64,000 bases of DNA. Origin: Erwinia rhapontici. Lineage in GTDB: Bacteria; Pseudomonadota; Gammaproteobacteria; Enterobacterales; Enterobacteriaceae. Under the pieces are notes generated by a model, which searched no databases, was not told where the DNA came from, and saw only the letters and a program-made list of their open reading frames with translations. The stretch lies in the NCBI RefSeq assembly GCF_012271765.1, contig NZ_VRKO01000016.1, forward strand, positions 434,001 to 498,000. The letters are read 5' to 3'. Shown here piece after piece: positions 8,255 through 16,405 of this stretch; position 1 is the stretch's first letter, and the number at the start of each line of letters is the position of its first letter. The position numbers and the translations under genes are program-made.

Positions 8255-9592
8255 ATGGCCGCCAAGTGGAAAGACTACCTTCAGGACGCCTCCTTACGGG
8301 ATGTCCCGTTTAAAGTTAGTGAGGATGAGGCAACGTTTGGGCGTCGTGTACAGGTTCATGAATATCCTCAGCGAGATAAGCCGTTTGCGGAGGATATGGG
8401 CCGTGCTACCCGTAAGTTTAGCGTTCAGGCGTATGTGATAGGCGATGATTTTTTCATCCAGCGCAACAAACTCATTGAAGCCATTGAAAAACCCGGAGCC
8501 TGCACATTAGTTCATCCGTACTACGGTGAAATGGAAGTGATACTGGATGAGACAGTCCGGGTAAGTCACTCCGTCGATGAAGGTCGCATGTGCCGTATAA
8601 CCTTCAGTTTTGTCGAAGCGGGGGAATTATCATTCCCTACGTCCGGGATAGCCACGGGCTCTAAACTGAATTGGGCCGTCGCTGCGCTCGATGACTGCAT
8701 TTCATCTGCATTTGAGTCCTTTGGGCTGGATGGCATGAGCGACTTTATGCAAAGTGACGTAATTAAAGAAGCGACAGATATGGTTGATACCATTACAGCT
8801 GTTTATCAGTATGTTGATTCAGGTATCACAGCAGCTTCTCGTTTATTGCAAGGCGATCTGTCGGTATTGCTTTCGCCCCCGTCAAGTGGGATGACCTTCG
8901 TCAACAAGCTGCAAACGATGATGCGTGCTGGTTTGAAACTTAATGGTGATGCATCTGATCTCATGTCTGCTGCAAAGAGTTTTAGTGCGGTAGCGCTGCT
9001 CCAGGGGCTCTCACCACGATATGCCTGGAAGACCGACAGCAAGACCACACAGGCAACAACGGTGCAACGTAACCATATTGCGCAGGCGATCAGAACAGTA
9101 GCGCTCAGTGAGGCGGCTTATACAGTTATCAACCTGCCGCAACCCCCCGCCGTGACTGTCACGGAGCAAAATAGCACGCAGCCAGTCAAGGTTCCTCATC
9201 CGGCTGTAAACGACATCATCGAAGATTCCGCAGGGGGATCACCCGGCGTAACCACTTCGACTAATACCGCAAACGTTCCATCTTGGGATGAGCTTGCAGA
9301 CGTTCGTGAAAGTTTCAATGCCGCCATCGATCAGGAAATGGTACGTGTCACTGACGATGCACTATTTCTGGCACTCAGACAGGTGCGCACTGACCTCAAT
9401 AACGACATCAGCACCCGGCTTGAACAGGTGTCACGCGTAACGGTTCGCACACCTTTGGAGGTTGTACCTGCACTCGTTCTTGCGGCTGACTGGTATGACT
9501 CTGCTGCTCGGGAGTCTGATATCACAGCCAGGAATGGCATCAGGCATCCGGGCTTTGTCCCTGTCCAACCGCTAAGGGTTCCCGTCAGATGA
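8255..9592 (+). CDS. DNA circularisation / tail protein (Mu gp43, N-like)
   Basis: A 445-residue protein. The N-terminus 'WKDYLQDASLRDVPFKVSED...FGRRVQVHEYPQRDKPFAEDMG' is the signature of the DNA circulation protein N-terminal domain in Mu-like phages, a baseplate/tail component that can also act on incoming DNA. The gene overlaps the next by four bases (ATGA). Confidence 0.85.
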   Translation: MAAKWKDYLQDASLRDVPFKVSEDEATFGRRVQVHEYPQRDKPFAEDMGRATRKFSVQAYVIGDDFFIQRNKLIEAIEKPGACTLVHPYYGEMEVILDETVRVSHSVDEGRMCRITFSFVEAGELSFPTSGIATGSKLNWAVAALDDCISSAFESFGLDGMSDFMQSDVIKEATDMVDTITAVYQYVDSGITAASRLLQGDLSVLLSPPSSGMTFVNKLQTMMRAGLKLNGDASDLMSAAKSFSAVALLQGLSPRYAWKTDSKTTQATTVQRNHIAQAIRTVALSEAAYTVINLPQPPAVTVTEQNSTQPVKVPHPAVNDIIEDSAGGSPGVTTSTNTANVPSWDELADVRESFNAAIDQEMVRVTDDALFLALRQVRTDLNNDISTRLEQVSRVTVRTPLEVVPALVLAADWYDSAARESDITARNGIRHPGFVPVQPLRVPVR

Positions 9593-10665
9593 ACAACACC
9601 GTATTTCTTCGCGTTAATGGCCGTGAATGGGGCGGCTGGACTTCTGTTCGTATCTCTGCCGGGATTGAACGTATTGCTCGTGATTTTAACGTTGAAATTA
9701 CGCGTTCATGGCCCGGCGATAAAGACGATGCGAGCAGGAAAGCTCGAATAAAAAACGGCGACAAAGTGGAGGTGTTGATCGGTGATGACCTGGTGATCAC
9801 CGGCTGGGTGGAAGCGACCCCTGTTCGTTATGACTCTACAAGCCTAAGTATGGGAATTGTTGGGCGCAGTAAGACAGCAGACCTTATTGACTGCTCCGCT
9901 GCCCCGGCACAGTACAGCGGCAGATCATTGGCACAGGTGGCAGCAGAACTGACGAAGCCCTTCAGCATTACCGTTGTTGATGATGGTGGTGCTTCCGGCG
10001 CGTTGCAGGGCGTACAGGCCGATCAGGGAGAAACGGTTATGGATGTGCTGAATAAGATGCTGGGAATACAGCAGGCGCTGGCTTACGACGATGAAAAGGG
10101 GCAACTGGTTATCGGGGGGATCGGCGCGAAGAAGGCCACAACCGCCTTAGTTCTCGGTGAAAACATTCTGAGTTGTGACTCTGAAAAAAGCATCCGTGAT
10201 CGCTTCAGTTCTTACGAAGTCGCAGGGCAGCGGCAGGGGAATGATGATGACTTCGGTGAAGCGACGACGACAGCTATTCGCGGCCAGACAATCGACGGCG
10301 GCATAGCACGGTACAGGCCAATGCTGATCAGGCAGACAGGTAATGCCACGTCTGCAACATGCAGTGACCGCAGCAAGTTTGAGATGCGTCAGCGTGCAGC
10401 ACGTACTGACGAAGTGACTTACACAGTTCAGGGCTGGCGGCAGGGTGACGGAACGCTGTGGCGGCCAAATATGCAGGTTATCGTTTTTGACCCGATTCTC
10501 AATTTTAACAACAGAGAAATGGTAATCGCCGAAGTGACCTACCAGTTGGATGGTATCGGCACAATTACCGAACTCAAAGTTGGCCCGGCTGATGCCTATT
10601 TACCTGAGCCGGAGAAACCGGGCAGACGGAAGCGTAAAGCTATAAATGATGAGGACGATTTCTGA
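9589..10665 (+). CDS. Baseplate hub protein (Mu gp44, P-like)
   Basis: A 358-residue protein (FLRVNGREWGGWTSVRISAG) of the Mu P / T4 gp27-like hub family. It forms the trimeric hub onto which the spike docks. It sits between gp43 and gp45 homologues exactly as in Mu, with overlapping starts and stops on both sides. Confidence 0.85.
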   Translation: MNNTVFLRVNGREWGGWTSVRISAGIERIARDFNVEITRSWPGDKDDASRKARIKNGDKVEVLIGDDLVITGWVEATPVRYDSTSLSMGIVGRSKTADLIDCSAAPAQYSGRSLAQVAAELTKPFSITVVDDGGASGALQGVQADQGETVMDVLNKMLGIQQALAYDDEKGQLVIGGIGAKKATTALVLGENILSCDSEKSIRDRFSSYEVAGQRQGNDDDFGEATTTAIRGQTIDGGIARYRPMLIRQTGNATSATCSDRSKFEMRQRAARTDEVTYTVQGWRQGDGTLWRPNMQVIVFDPILNFNNREMVIAEVTYQLDGIGTITELKVGPADAYLPEPEKPGRRKRKAINDEDDF

Positions 10666-11219
10666 TGGCAAACCCGTTTCAGGCCGCTGCGCGAGGCATT
10701 TCAAACCTGCTATCACGGGCCGTGGTTCGCACTGCAAGCTCGGCAACTAAGTGCCAGTCGCTACAGATCAGCATGGCCGGTAATGAATCAAAGAGTGACA
10801 TAGAGCATTTAGAACCGTATGGATTCACGTCTTCCCCTCATCCAGGCGCTGAGGCGGTGGCCGCATATTTCGATGGTGACCGCTCTCATGGCGTTGTGCT
10901 GGTGGTCTCTGACCGCCGCTATCGTATTAAAGGACTGGACCAAGGGGAAGTAGCTTTCTATGACGACCTGGGCCAGTCCGTGACGTTAAAGCGAAGCGGT
11001 ATTGTTGTGGATGGTGGAGGCAAGCCAATCACATTTAAGAACGCCCCTAAAGCCCGCTTTGAAATGCCAATTGAGGCAACAGGGAATATCAAAGATAACT
11101 GCGATGGGCCAGGCGTCTCTATGGCGGATATGCGCGTTAAATACAACGGTCATACGCACAAAGAGAACGGTGACGGTGGTGGGACCACTGACGCCACGAC
11201 CCAGAAAATGGAGGCATGA
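10665..11219 (+). CDS. Baseplate spike protein (Mu gp45-like)
   Basis: A 184-residue baseplate assembly protein of the gpV/gp45 family. It has an N-terminal OB-like domain and a C-terminal beta-helix spike region rich in glycine and polar repeats (GIVVDGGGKPITFKNAP). The C-terminal 'KYNGHTHKENGDGGGTTDAT' includes an HxH pair (HTH), the kind that binds iron at the apex of phage spike tips. It makes the membrane-piercing needle. Confidence 0.85.
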   Translation: MANPFQAAARGISNLLSRAVVRTASSATKCQSLQISMAGNESKSDIEHLEPYGFTSSPHPGAEAVAAYFDGDRSHGVVLVVSDRRYRIKGLDQGEVAFYDDLGQSVTLKRSGIVVDGGGKPITFKNAPKARFEMPIEATGNIKDNCDGPGVSMADMRVKYNGHTHKENGDGGGTTDATTQKMEA

Positions 11220-11632
11220 TGATTATTACTGTGAACGGGAAGCAGTGCAGCGCCTCTTATCCCTTCGACCCCCTGACCCGCGCCGTGCTTATTTCAATTG
11301 GCACATGGCGACGAGCAGAACCTGATGATTCACCAGAAGAGCCGAACGGCTGGTGGGGAGACAGCTTTCCCACTGTGCAGAACGACAGGATCGGCACGCG
11401 GCTGTATTTGCTCAAACGGCAAAAGCTCACAAATAAAACTCAGCTTAAGGTACGCGAGTATCTTCAGCAGTGCCTCCAGTGGCTGGTGGATGACCGCGTG
11501 GCCTCACGCGTGGATGTAACAGCTGAACGTACAGGTATTGATACGCTCATCGCCTCCGTGACTATCAGTCGCATGGACGGCACTCAACAAACAATATCTT
11601 TTGATGACCTCTGGAGTGAACTTAATGGCTGA
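11216..11632 (+). CDS. Baseplate protein (Mu gp46-like)
   Basis: A 138-residue protein of the Mu gp46 / GPW family ('WWGDSFP....DRIGTRLYLLKRQKL' is the core signature). It is a wedge subunit that links hub and wedges. It could start at ATG 11216 or 11219. The C-terminus overlaps the baseplate J gene. Confidence 0.85.
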   Translation: MMIITVNGKQCSASYPFDPLTRAVLISIGTWRRAEPDDSPEEPNGWWGDSFPTVQNDRIGTRLYLLKRQKLTNKTQLKVREYLQQCLQWLVDDRVASRVDVTAERTGIDTLIASVTISRMDGTQQTISFDDLWSELNG

Positions 11633-12692
11633 AAGCGGTTATTCCCGTCCCACACTCCCGCAACTGATCACGACAATCCGCAGCGACATTTTCACAAGAA
11701 TTGCAGCAGACACGACACTGGCCGAACTGAGGCGTTCTGATGCGGAAGTTTACGCCCGTGTTCAGGCTGCTGCGGTTCATACCGTCTACGGATATATCGA
11801 TTATCTGGCGCGCAATCTGTTGCCTGACCTGGCTGATGAGGATTGGCTGACACGACACGGGAATATGAAGACAGCGCCACGCAAAGCCGCTGTAGCCGCT
11901 ACAGGTTATGTACGCTGGGAAGGGGTTAAAGATGGCATACATGTTGCTGCTGGCGTATTAATCCAACGTGATGACCTTGTTTCCTATACCTCAACCGCTG
12001 ATGTTTCGTCTGCTGGTGGTGTTCTGCGTGTACCTGTTACCTGCAATGCCACCGGGTCAGCAGGCAATGCTGATGACGGGACAACGATGAGACTTGTAAG
12101 CCCCATCGAAGGTATCTCCTCGACGGCCCAGGCGGACACGATTCAGGGGGGGGCGGATATTGAGGATATCGAACTATGGCGCTCCCGTATTATTGAGCGC
12201 TGGCAGTGGACGCCGCAGGGCGGGGCTGATGATGATTATAAGGTCTGGGCAAAAGAAGTAGCCGGAATTACACGTGCATGGGTATACCGGCACTGGTCAG
12301 GGCTGGGAACCGTGGGTGTCATGGTCGCCAACAGTGACCTTATTAATCCCATACCTGACGCCGCAACAGTCGAGGCGGCTCAGTCACATATCGAACCCCT
12401 TGCACCTGTTGCCGGTTCCGATGTTTACGTATTTGCGCCAGCATCTCGCGAGGTTGATTTCCGAATTCGGCTTTCGCCCGATACTGAAGCTGTTCGCTAT
12501 GCCGTCATCGCTGAATTACGGTCAATGCTTTTACGGGACGGAATTCCTGAAGGGGTTATCAAGCCATCCCGGGTGAGTGAAGCAATCAGCATTGCTACTG
12601 GAGAATACAGTCATACTCTCCTTAGCCCGATTGATGATGTGACTATTGCTAAGGGAGAGCTGGCAATCGCCGGGGAGTTCTTATGGATCTGA
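11625..12692 (+). CDS. Baseplate J-like wedge protein (Mu gp47-like)
   Basis: 355 residues from the ATG at 11625, which follows a GGAG ribosome site inside the end of the gp46 gene. It has the baseplate J family layout: 'YSRPTLPQLITTIRSDIFTR' at the start and 'WRSRIIERWQWTPQGGADDD...WAKEVAGITRAWVY' in the centre. It forms the wedge of the contractile tail baseplate. Confidence 0.9.
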   Translation: MAESGYSRPTLPQLITTIRSDIFTRIAADTTLAELRRSDAEVYARVQAAAVHTVYGYIDYLARNLLPDLADEDWLTRHGNMKTAPRKAAVAATGYVRWEGVKDGIHVAAGVLIQRDDLVSYTSTADVSSAGGVLRVPVTCNATGSAGNADDGTTMRLVSPIEGISSTAQADTIQGGADIEDIELWRSRIIERWQWTPQGGADDDYKVWAKEVAGITRAWVYRHWSGLGTVGVMVANSDLINPIPDAATVEAAQSHIEPLAPVAGSDVYVFAPASREVDFRIRLSPDTEAVRYAVIAELRSMLLRDGIPEGVIKPSRVSEAISIATGEYSHTLLSPIDDVTIAKGELAIAGEFLWI

Positions 12693-13264
12693 CAGAACAA
12701 TACGAGCAGATGCTCGGCGTTCTGCTACCCCGTGGGCCTGCATGGGATGAGATGGACCCCCTTTTAATGGGGCTGGCTCCTTCATTGTCCAGGGTGCATG
12801 AGCGTGGCGATGCGTTGATGCTGGAAATTGACCCCCGATCAGTGACCGAACTCATCGACAGATATGAAACCATTACCGGACTTCCCGATAGCTGCGCCCC
12901 TGCCGGGGTGCAAACGCTGCAACAGCGCCGCCAGCGCCTTGATGCGAAGCTAAATCTTATTGGAGGCTTGAGCGAAAAATTTTACTTATCTCTTCTCGCA
13001 TCGCTTGGCTATCCATCAGCAACGATCACCCGGTATCAAAAATCGCAGTTCACGTGTCTTTCTAACTGTACTGAATCACTCTATTCAAATGAATGGCGCT
13101 ACTACTGGCAAGTCAATATCAATGAGTCTGCACAGATTCTGCCAATGACGGCAATCAGCAGCTGCACTGCTTCGCTCAGGACGTGGGGCGACACTGTTGC
13201 TGAATGCGTCATAAGTAAAATGGCTCCCTCTCATACTGTTGTTATTTTCCGCTACACGGAGTAA
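12683..13264 (+). CDS. Baseplate/tail protein DUF2313 (Mu gp48-like)
   Basis: A 193-residue protein with the opening 'QYEQMLGVLLPRGPAWDEMD' typical of the Mu gp48 / YmfQ family (DUF2313). It lies between the wedge protein and the tail fibre and probably attaches the fibre to the baseplate. It overlaps the J-like gene by ten bases. Confidence 0.8.
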   Translation: MDLTEQYEQMLGVLLPRGPAWDEMDPLLMGLAPSLSRVHERGDALMLEIDPRSVTELIDRYETITGLPDSCAPAGVQTLQQRRQRLDAKLNLIGGLSEKFYLSLLASLGYPSATITRYQKSQFTCLSNCTESLYSNEWRYYWQVNINESAQILPMTAISSCTASLRTWGDTVAECVISKMAPSHTVVIFRYTE

Positions 13265-13266
13265 TT

Positions 13267-14124
13267 ATGCATCGTATTGACACATCAACTGCTCAGGTTG
13301 ATAAATTTGGCGTGGGTAAAAACGGTTTTACGGCTGGAAATCCACAGACCGGGGAATTACCTACAGCGCTGGATCAGGACTTTTTTGATTCTCTTCAGGA
13401 AGAACTTGCAGGGGTAATTGAAGGTGCATCTATCGCACTCAGCAAAACTTCCCGGAATCAATTATTAACCGCTTTGAAAAAGCTATTTTTACAGCCAGGA
13501 AATAACTTATCAGAAATAGTCAACACGGCAGCAGCGCTGACTAAGCTCGGAGGCGCGCCGCTTGACAGCCCTACATTCACAGGAACCCCGAAAGGACCAA
13601 CTGCGGCAGTAGGCACTAGCAATACGCAGCTTGCAACGACAGCGTTCGTACAGTCTCTGATTGCAGGATTGCTGAAAGCATCAAACAACCTCTCTGAAAT
13701 AGCAGTAGCAGGAATTGCGGCACAAGCACTGGCTCGCGGTAATATTGGCCTTGGTACGGCAGCAGTAGCTAACATCGGAACCGGTGCTAATCAGATCCCT
13801 GATATGAATAGTTTCGCGTCAACACTCTCAGTGGGTGGAATTCAACGCTTACCAGGTGGGTACGCCAGGCAATGGGGTAGCGCAGTTGCTACTTCAGGGG
13901 CCGACTGGACTATAAATTTCCCCGTCGCCTTTTTATCCGCACCATTCGCAATGACATTCGGATGTCGGCAGGCCGCTACCCCTGACGCAATGCAATCAAT
14001 CATAATTACCGATAGCACTCTCACAAATACTGGCGTACAGGGTCGTGCATACAGACTGGCTGGTAGCGGAGGGATTACACCTTCGCCGAGCGCATTTTTT
14101 TGGATGGCAGAGGGCAGAATATAA
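13267..14124 (+). CDS. Short tail fibre protein
   Basis: A 285-residue receptor-binding fibre. The N-terminal part (IDTSTAQVDKFGVGKNGFT) attaches to the baseplate. A central phage-fibre repeat 'LDSPTFTGTPKGPTA' is followed by a helical 'QLATTAFVQ' segment. The C-terminal ~90 residues ('QRLPGGYARQWGSA...INFPVAFLSAP...') match the gp53-like fibre tip domain. It is short compared with Mu S fibres, so it may be a minimal or trimmed fibre. Confidence 0.8.
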   Translation: MHRIDTSTAQVDKFGVGKNGFTAGNPQTGELPTALDQDFFDSLQEELAGVIEGASIALSKTSRNQLLTALKKLFLQPGNNLSEIVNTAAALTKLGGAPLDSPTFTGTPKGPTAAVGTSNTQLATTAFVQSLIAGLLKASNNLSEIAVAGIAAQALARGNIGLGTAAVANIGTGANQIPDMNSFASTLSVGGIQRLPGGYARQWGSAVATSGADWTINFPVAFLSAPFAMTFGCRQAATPDAMQSIIITDSTLTNTGVQGRAYRLAGSGGITPSPSAFFWMAEGRI

Positions 14125-14558
14125 TGTACGCATATAGCAAAACAACAAACGCATTCTATTTGCTGGAATCAAAGGCTTCATATCTATTGGCAGGAACTTG
14201 GCCACCTGATGCGGAAGAAGTGACGGACGATATTGCAAATGAATTTGTGTTCACAACGAGAGTTGGAAAAGTTCGCGTTGCTGGCAATGACGGGCTGCCC
14301 GCTTGGGTTGATATTCCACCACTCTCTGACATTGAGAAGTTGATAATTGCTGAAGGCAAAAAAGATAATTTGTTAGCTGAAGCCACACAGAAGATTACTG
14401 TCTGGCAAACAAAATTATTAATGGGTCGAAAGTTAACTAGCGCTGAATCAACTTCTCTTAACTTGTTGATGGATTACATTGACGACTTAGAAGCGGTTGA
14501 TACTTCGACTGCAAGTTCCACATCACAAATTTCATGGCCTGCACCGCCAGCAATCTAA
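14124..14558 (+). CDS. Tail fibre assembly chaperone
   Basis: 144 residues from ATG 14124 (TAATG overlap with the fibre stop). It matches the Caudovirales fibre assembly family: 'WVDIPPLSDIEKLIIAEGKK' and 'ITVWQTKLLMGRKL' followed by 'YIDDLEAVDTS' and a C-terminal 'ISWPAPPA'. It promotes folding and trimerisation of the adjacent fibre. Confidence 0.85.
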   Translation: MYAYSKTTNAFYLLESKASYLLAGTWPPDAEEVTDDIANEFVFTTRVGKVRVAGNDGLPAWVDIPPLSDIEKLIIAEGKKDNLLAEATQKITVWQTKLLMGRKLTSAESTSLNLLMDYIDDLEAVDTSTASSTSQISWPAPPAI

Positions 14559-14635
14559 ATTTCCCACCAGATCATCGCCATGACAATTTCCCCTGCCGCC
14601 GCGGTTGACCATTCTCGTTAGTTGATCAAATAATA

Positions 14636-14651
14636 CTGTATATCCAAACAG
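14636..14651 (+). promoter_or_regulatory. LexA (SOS) box upstream of the prophage SOS pair
   Basis: CTGTATATCCAAACAG: CTG, ten bases, CAG, matching the LexA operator consensus well. It lies about 30-45 bases before the first gene of the two-gene unit and is the only regulatory site visible there, so the unit is probably DNA-damage inducible. Confidence 0.8.
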
Positions 14652-14679
14652 TGTTAGAGGTGAGTTGTGGGCAGACGAG

Positions 14680-14910
14680 ATGACATACCGGCGGCGGTTC
14701 AGGGCGAGCATTAAAATTGAGTCCAGCGGGCGGCGAACAGTAGCCACCGCTGACTTTATCGTAGCGTTAGAAAGGGTTAACTACGAATGGACGCTGAAAG
14801 AGGCTAATCAGTGGATAGAGCACTATCAGAGCACGTTCCGCGACGTTTCAACGGAAGAGGGTGAGCGCCGGACGTTCCAGCTGTTCAATCCTAACAATGG
14901 GGGATACTGA
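14680..14910 (+). CDS. SOS-controlled prophage protein of unknown function
   Basis: 76 residues from ATG 14680 (a TTG at 14665 would add five). The ribosome site is unclear: AGAGGTGA at 14656-14663 fits neither start perfectly. The protein (MTYRRRFRASIKIESSGRRT...EANQWIEHYQSTF) is basic at the N-terminus and helical at the C-terminus. I do not recognise it. It lies directly after a LexA box and two bases before the UmuD'-like gene, so the two are likely cotranscribed and may work together in the SOS response or prophage induction. Confidence 0.6.
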   Translation: MTYRRRFRASIKIESSGRRTVATADFIVALERVNYEWTLKEANQWIEHYQSTFRDVSTEEGERRTFQLFNPNNGGY

Positions 14911-14912
14911 TT

Positions 14913-15236
14913 ATGGGCTTTCCTTCACCTGCTGCTGATTACGTTGAAGACCGGATAAACCTGAACACGCTGTTTATTCATCACCCTTCAGCAACTTCAC
15001 TGATCGATCATTGCGGGCTGACATATGTCGTTGATGCCGCCATAACACCCCGTGACGGCGACACGCTGTGTTATGAGATATTTGGAGAGCAGGGCATAGG
15101 CAAGCTGATGGGTGGCTGCATAGTGACGCCAGACGGTGAGAGTATCGAAGGTGAGGCTCTAAGTGAAGTGATCGTGAGGGGGAAGGTCATACTGACGATT
15201 ACACAGCACTATGATTTTGGCAGGCCGACGATTTAG
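14913..15236 (+). CDS. UmuD'-like protein without catalytic serine
   Basis: 107 residues. It begins MGFPSPAADYVEDRI, which aligns with UmuD exactly from its self-cleavage point (Cys24/Gly25), so it resembles UmuD' made without processing, as in phage P1 HumD. The next block HHPSAT also matches. The segment that in UmuD holds SGDSM with the catalytic Ser60 is shortened and replaced (DHCGLTYVVD), while a lysine in the place of Lys97 (GIGKLM, residue 64) may remain. It is therefore probably not a protease. It could modulate UmuC or compete in UmuD dimers; that is inference. Confidence 0.7.
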   Translation: MGFPSPAADYVEDRINLNTLFIHHPSATSLIDHCGLTYVVDAAITPRDGDTLCYEIFGEQGIGKLMGGCIVTPDGESIEGEALSEVIVRGKVILTITQHYDFGRPTI

Positions 15237-15420
15237 ACACGGCCTGCAAACCAATGTGTCATGGATAGTCTTATGTGGGTTTTTCTTTGAAATGTATTTC
15301 TGCAAAACTATTTTTAACTTGATGTTATATAAATTATTTTTCACCAGAAAAAAGAGTGATAAGAACCCGGTGGCAGTAATGTTTATGTGATAAATATCAA
15401 TTGGTTAATTAATCTTTATC
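15237..15420. other. Prophage right-end non-coding region
   Basis: AT-rich sequence without a convincing gene, between the last prophage gene and the icd remnant. It would be the phage arm of the right attachment site and may hold integrase or host-factor sites. No tRNA is visible here. Confidence 0.4.
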
Positions 15421-15440
15421 ATGCTACTGCTGCGTCATAT
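15421..15440 (+). other. Right prophage attachment junction (attR) in icd, approximate
   Basis: The sequence changes from AT-rich phage DNA to icd coding sequence at about 15421. For icd-integrating phages (e14, phage 21) the phage carries a copy of the icd 3' end that rebuilds the gene at the other junction and leaves the original 3' end as a remnant here. The exact core cannot be defined without the left junction, which is outside the window. Confidence 0.6.
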
Positions 15441-15591
15441 GGAATGGTTCGAAGCCGCTGACCTGATTGTTAAAGGCATGGAAGGCGCAATCGCTGCCAA
15501 AACCGTGACCTATGACTTCGAGCGTCAGATGGACGGCGCTAAACTGCTGAAAGCTTCAGAGTTTGGCGACGCGATGATCAAACACATGTAA
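15421..15591 (+). pseudogene. icd: Displaced 3' end of isocitrate dehydrogenase (icd remnant)
   Basis: The last 56 codons of icd: [20 protein letters not shown] ... [10 protein letters not shown], near identical to the E. coli Icd C-terminus. There is no promoter or functional start. It corresponds to icdC beside e14 in E. coli K-12 and marks the chromosome side of the prophage insertion. The functional icd should lie at the left prophage end with a phage-supplied 3' end. Confidence 0.9.
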
Positions 15592-15615
15592 TCAGCCCTG
15601 CTGATGCTGTGCTGA

Positions 15616-15642
15616 CGGGAACTTTAGGGTTCCCGTTTTTAT
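15616..15642 (+). terminator. icd terminator
   Basis: CGGGAAC, six-base loop, GTTCCCG, then T-rich sequence, 24 bases after the icd remnant stop. It is the original icd terminator left behind the displaced gene end. Confidence 0.85.
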
Positions 15643-15655
15643 TTTCAGTTTCGAA

Positions 15656-15982
15656 TTATTTAGCGTGATATTCTTCACGTTTTTGCTTCAGAGAGGCAGA
15701 TAGCCACGCCAGGAAATCAAGTAGCGTTGGGGTGTAATAATGGGTGTCACCAGCCAATCCGTTCGTCAACGTGTTTAAAGCCGATGCCGCAGACTCATTA
15801 TCGGTATAAGTTTCCCGAAACAGATCGATGCTATTAATCAAATCATCAATATGTTGCATGCCATGCCTGGAGATGGTTTTAAAGGCAGTATCAACAATTT
15901 CCGGATAAGTATCTCCGTATTCGTCAGAGTCCTGCCCGAAGAAAACCACGAAAAAATCGCTAATCCATTTATGATCATTCAT
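15656..15982 (-). CDS. CdiI-like immunity protein, copy 1
   Basis: 108 residues, one of three paralogues here. All share 'ISxFFxxFFGQDSDEYG', a DNESAA motif and 'YYTPTLLDFLAWLSASLKQK', which resemble contact-dependent-inhibition immunity proteins. It is the most diverged at the N-terminus (MNDHKWISDFFVVFFGQD). Its gene follows, with three bases between, a remnant that encodes only the toxin C-terminus, so its cognate toxin is lost. It may still neutralise a toxin from sibling cells. Confidence 0.7.
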   Translation of the reverse strand: MNDHKWISDFFVVFFGQDSDEYGDTYPEIVDTAFKTISRHGMQHIDDLINSIDLFRETYTDNESAASALNTLTNGLAGDTHYYTPTLLDFLAWLSASLKQKREEYHAK

Positions 15983-15985
15983 CAG

Positions 15986-16075
15986 TTACCCCGGCACAGG
16001 ATAAGCAGTAAGGATATAGTAGGGTTTACCATAGTAAGTCTCCTTGAATAACACGACGACAAGTTTATTTTTCAT
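15986..16075 (-). pseudogene. Toxin C-terminus remnant, cassette 1
   Basis: A 29-codon frame (ends GKPYYILTAYPVPG) that aligns with the last ~25 residues of the full toxin encoded at 17413-18234 (NKPYYITTAYPVL). The catalytic-type T-x-Y pair is kept but everything upstream is gone; the ATG at 16075 is fortuitous, next to the immunity copy 2 stop. The diverged codons show it derives from an older or different toxin allele, not from the recent duplication. Confidence 0.65.
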
Positions 16076-16076
16076 G

Positions 16077-16403
16077 TTATTTAGCGCGATCTTCTTGCCG
16101 CTTTTGCTTCAGAGAGGCAGATAACCACGCAAGAAAATCAAGCAGTGTCGGGGTATAATAATGGGTGTCACCGGCTAAATATCGCGTCAGCTTGTTCAGA
16201 GCGACAGCGGCAGATTCATTGTCCGGATAAGTCTGGCAGAAATCATCAATATTACGGATCAGATTATCCAGATAGTTTTCACCATCTTCAATATAGATTT
16301 TGAAAGCAGAATCGACAATGTCGGGATAATTTTCGCCATATTCATCACTGTCTTGCCCGAAGAAAACGATGAAAAAGTTACTAATGTTGGTGAAATTTTT
16401 CAT
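16077..16403 (-). CDS. CdiI-like immunity protein, copy 2
   Basis: 108 residues, very similar to copy 3 (17084-17410): both start MK-F-ISNFF and share QDSDEYGE and VDSAFKIY. It is preceded by the gutted toxin gene with two bases between, in the normal toxin-then-immunity order, and was duplicated together with that cassette. The acidic, helical composition fits an immunity protein binding a basic RNase. Confidence 0.7.
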   Translation of the reverse strand: MKNFTNISNFFIVFFGQDSDEYGENYPDIVDSAFKIYIEDGENYLDNLIRNIDDFCQTYPDNESAAVALNKLTRYLAGDTHYYTPTLLDFLAWLSASLKQKRQEDRAK

Positions 16404-16405
16404 AT

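Noticed and set aside
15237-15440. tRNA-based attachment site for the prophage
   Set aside because: No tRNA-like sequence is present; the junction lies in the icd coding sequence instead.
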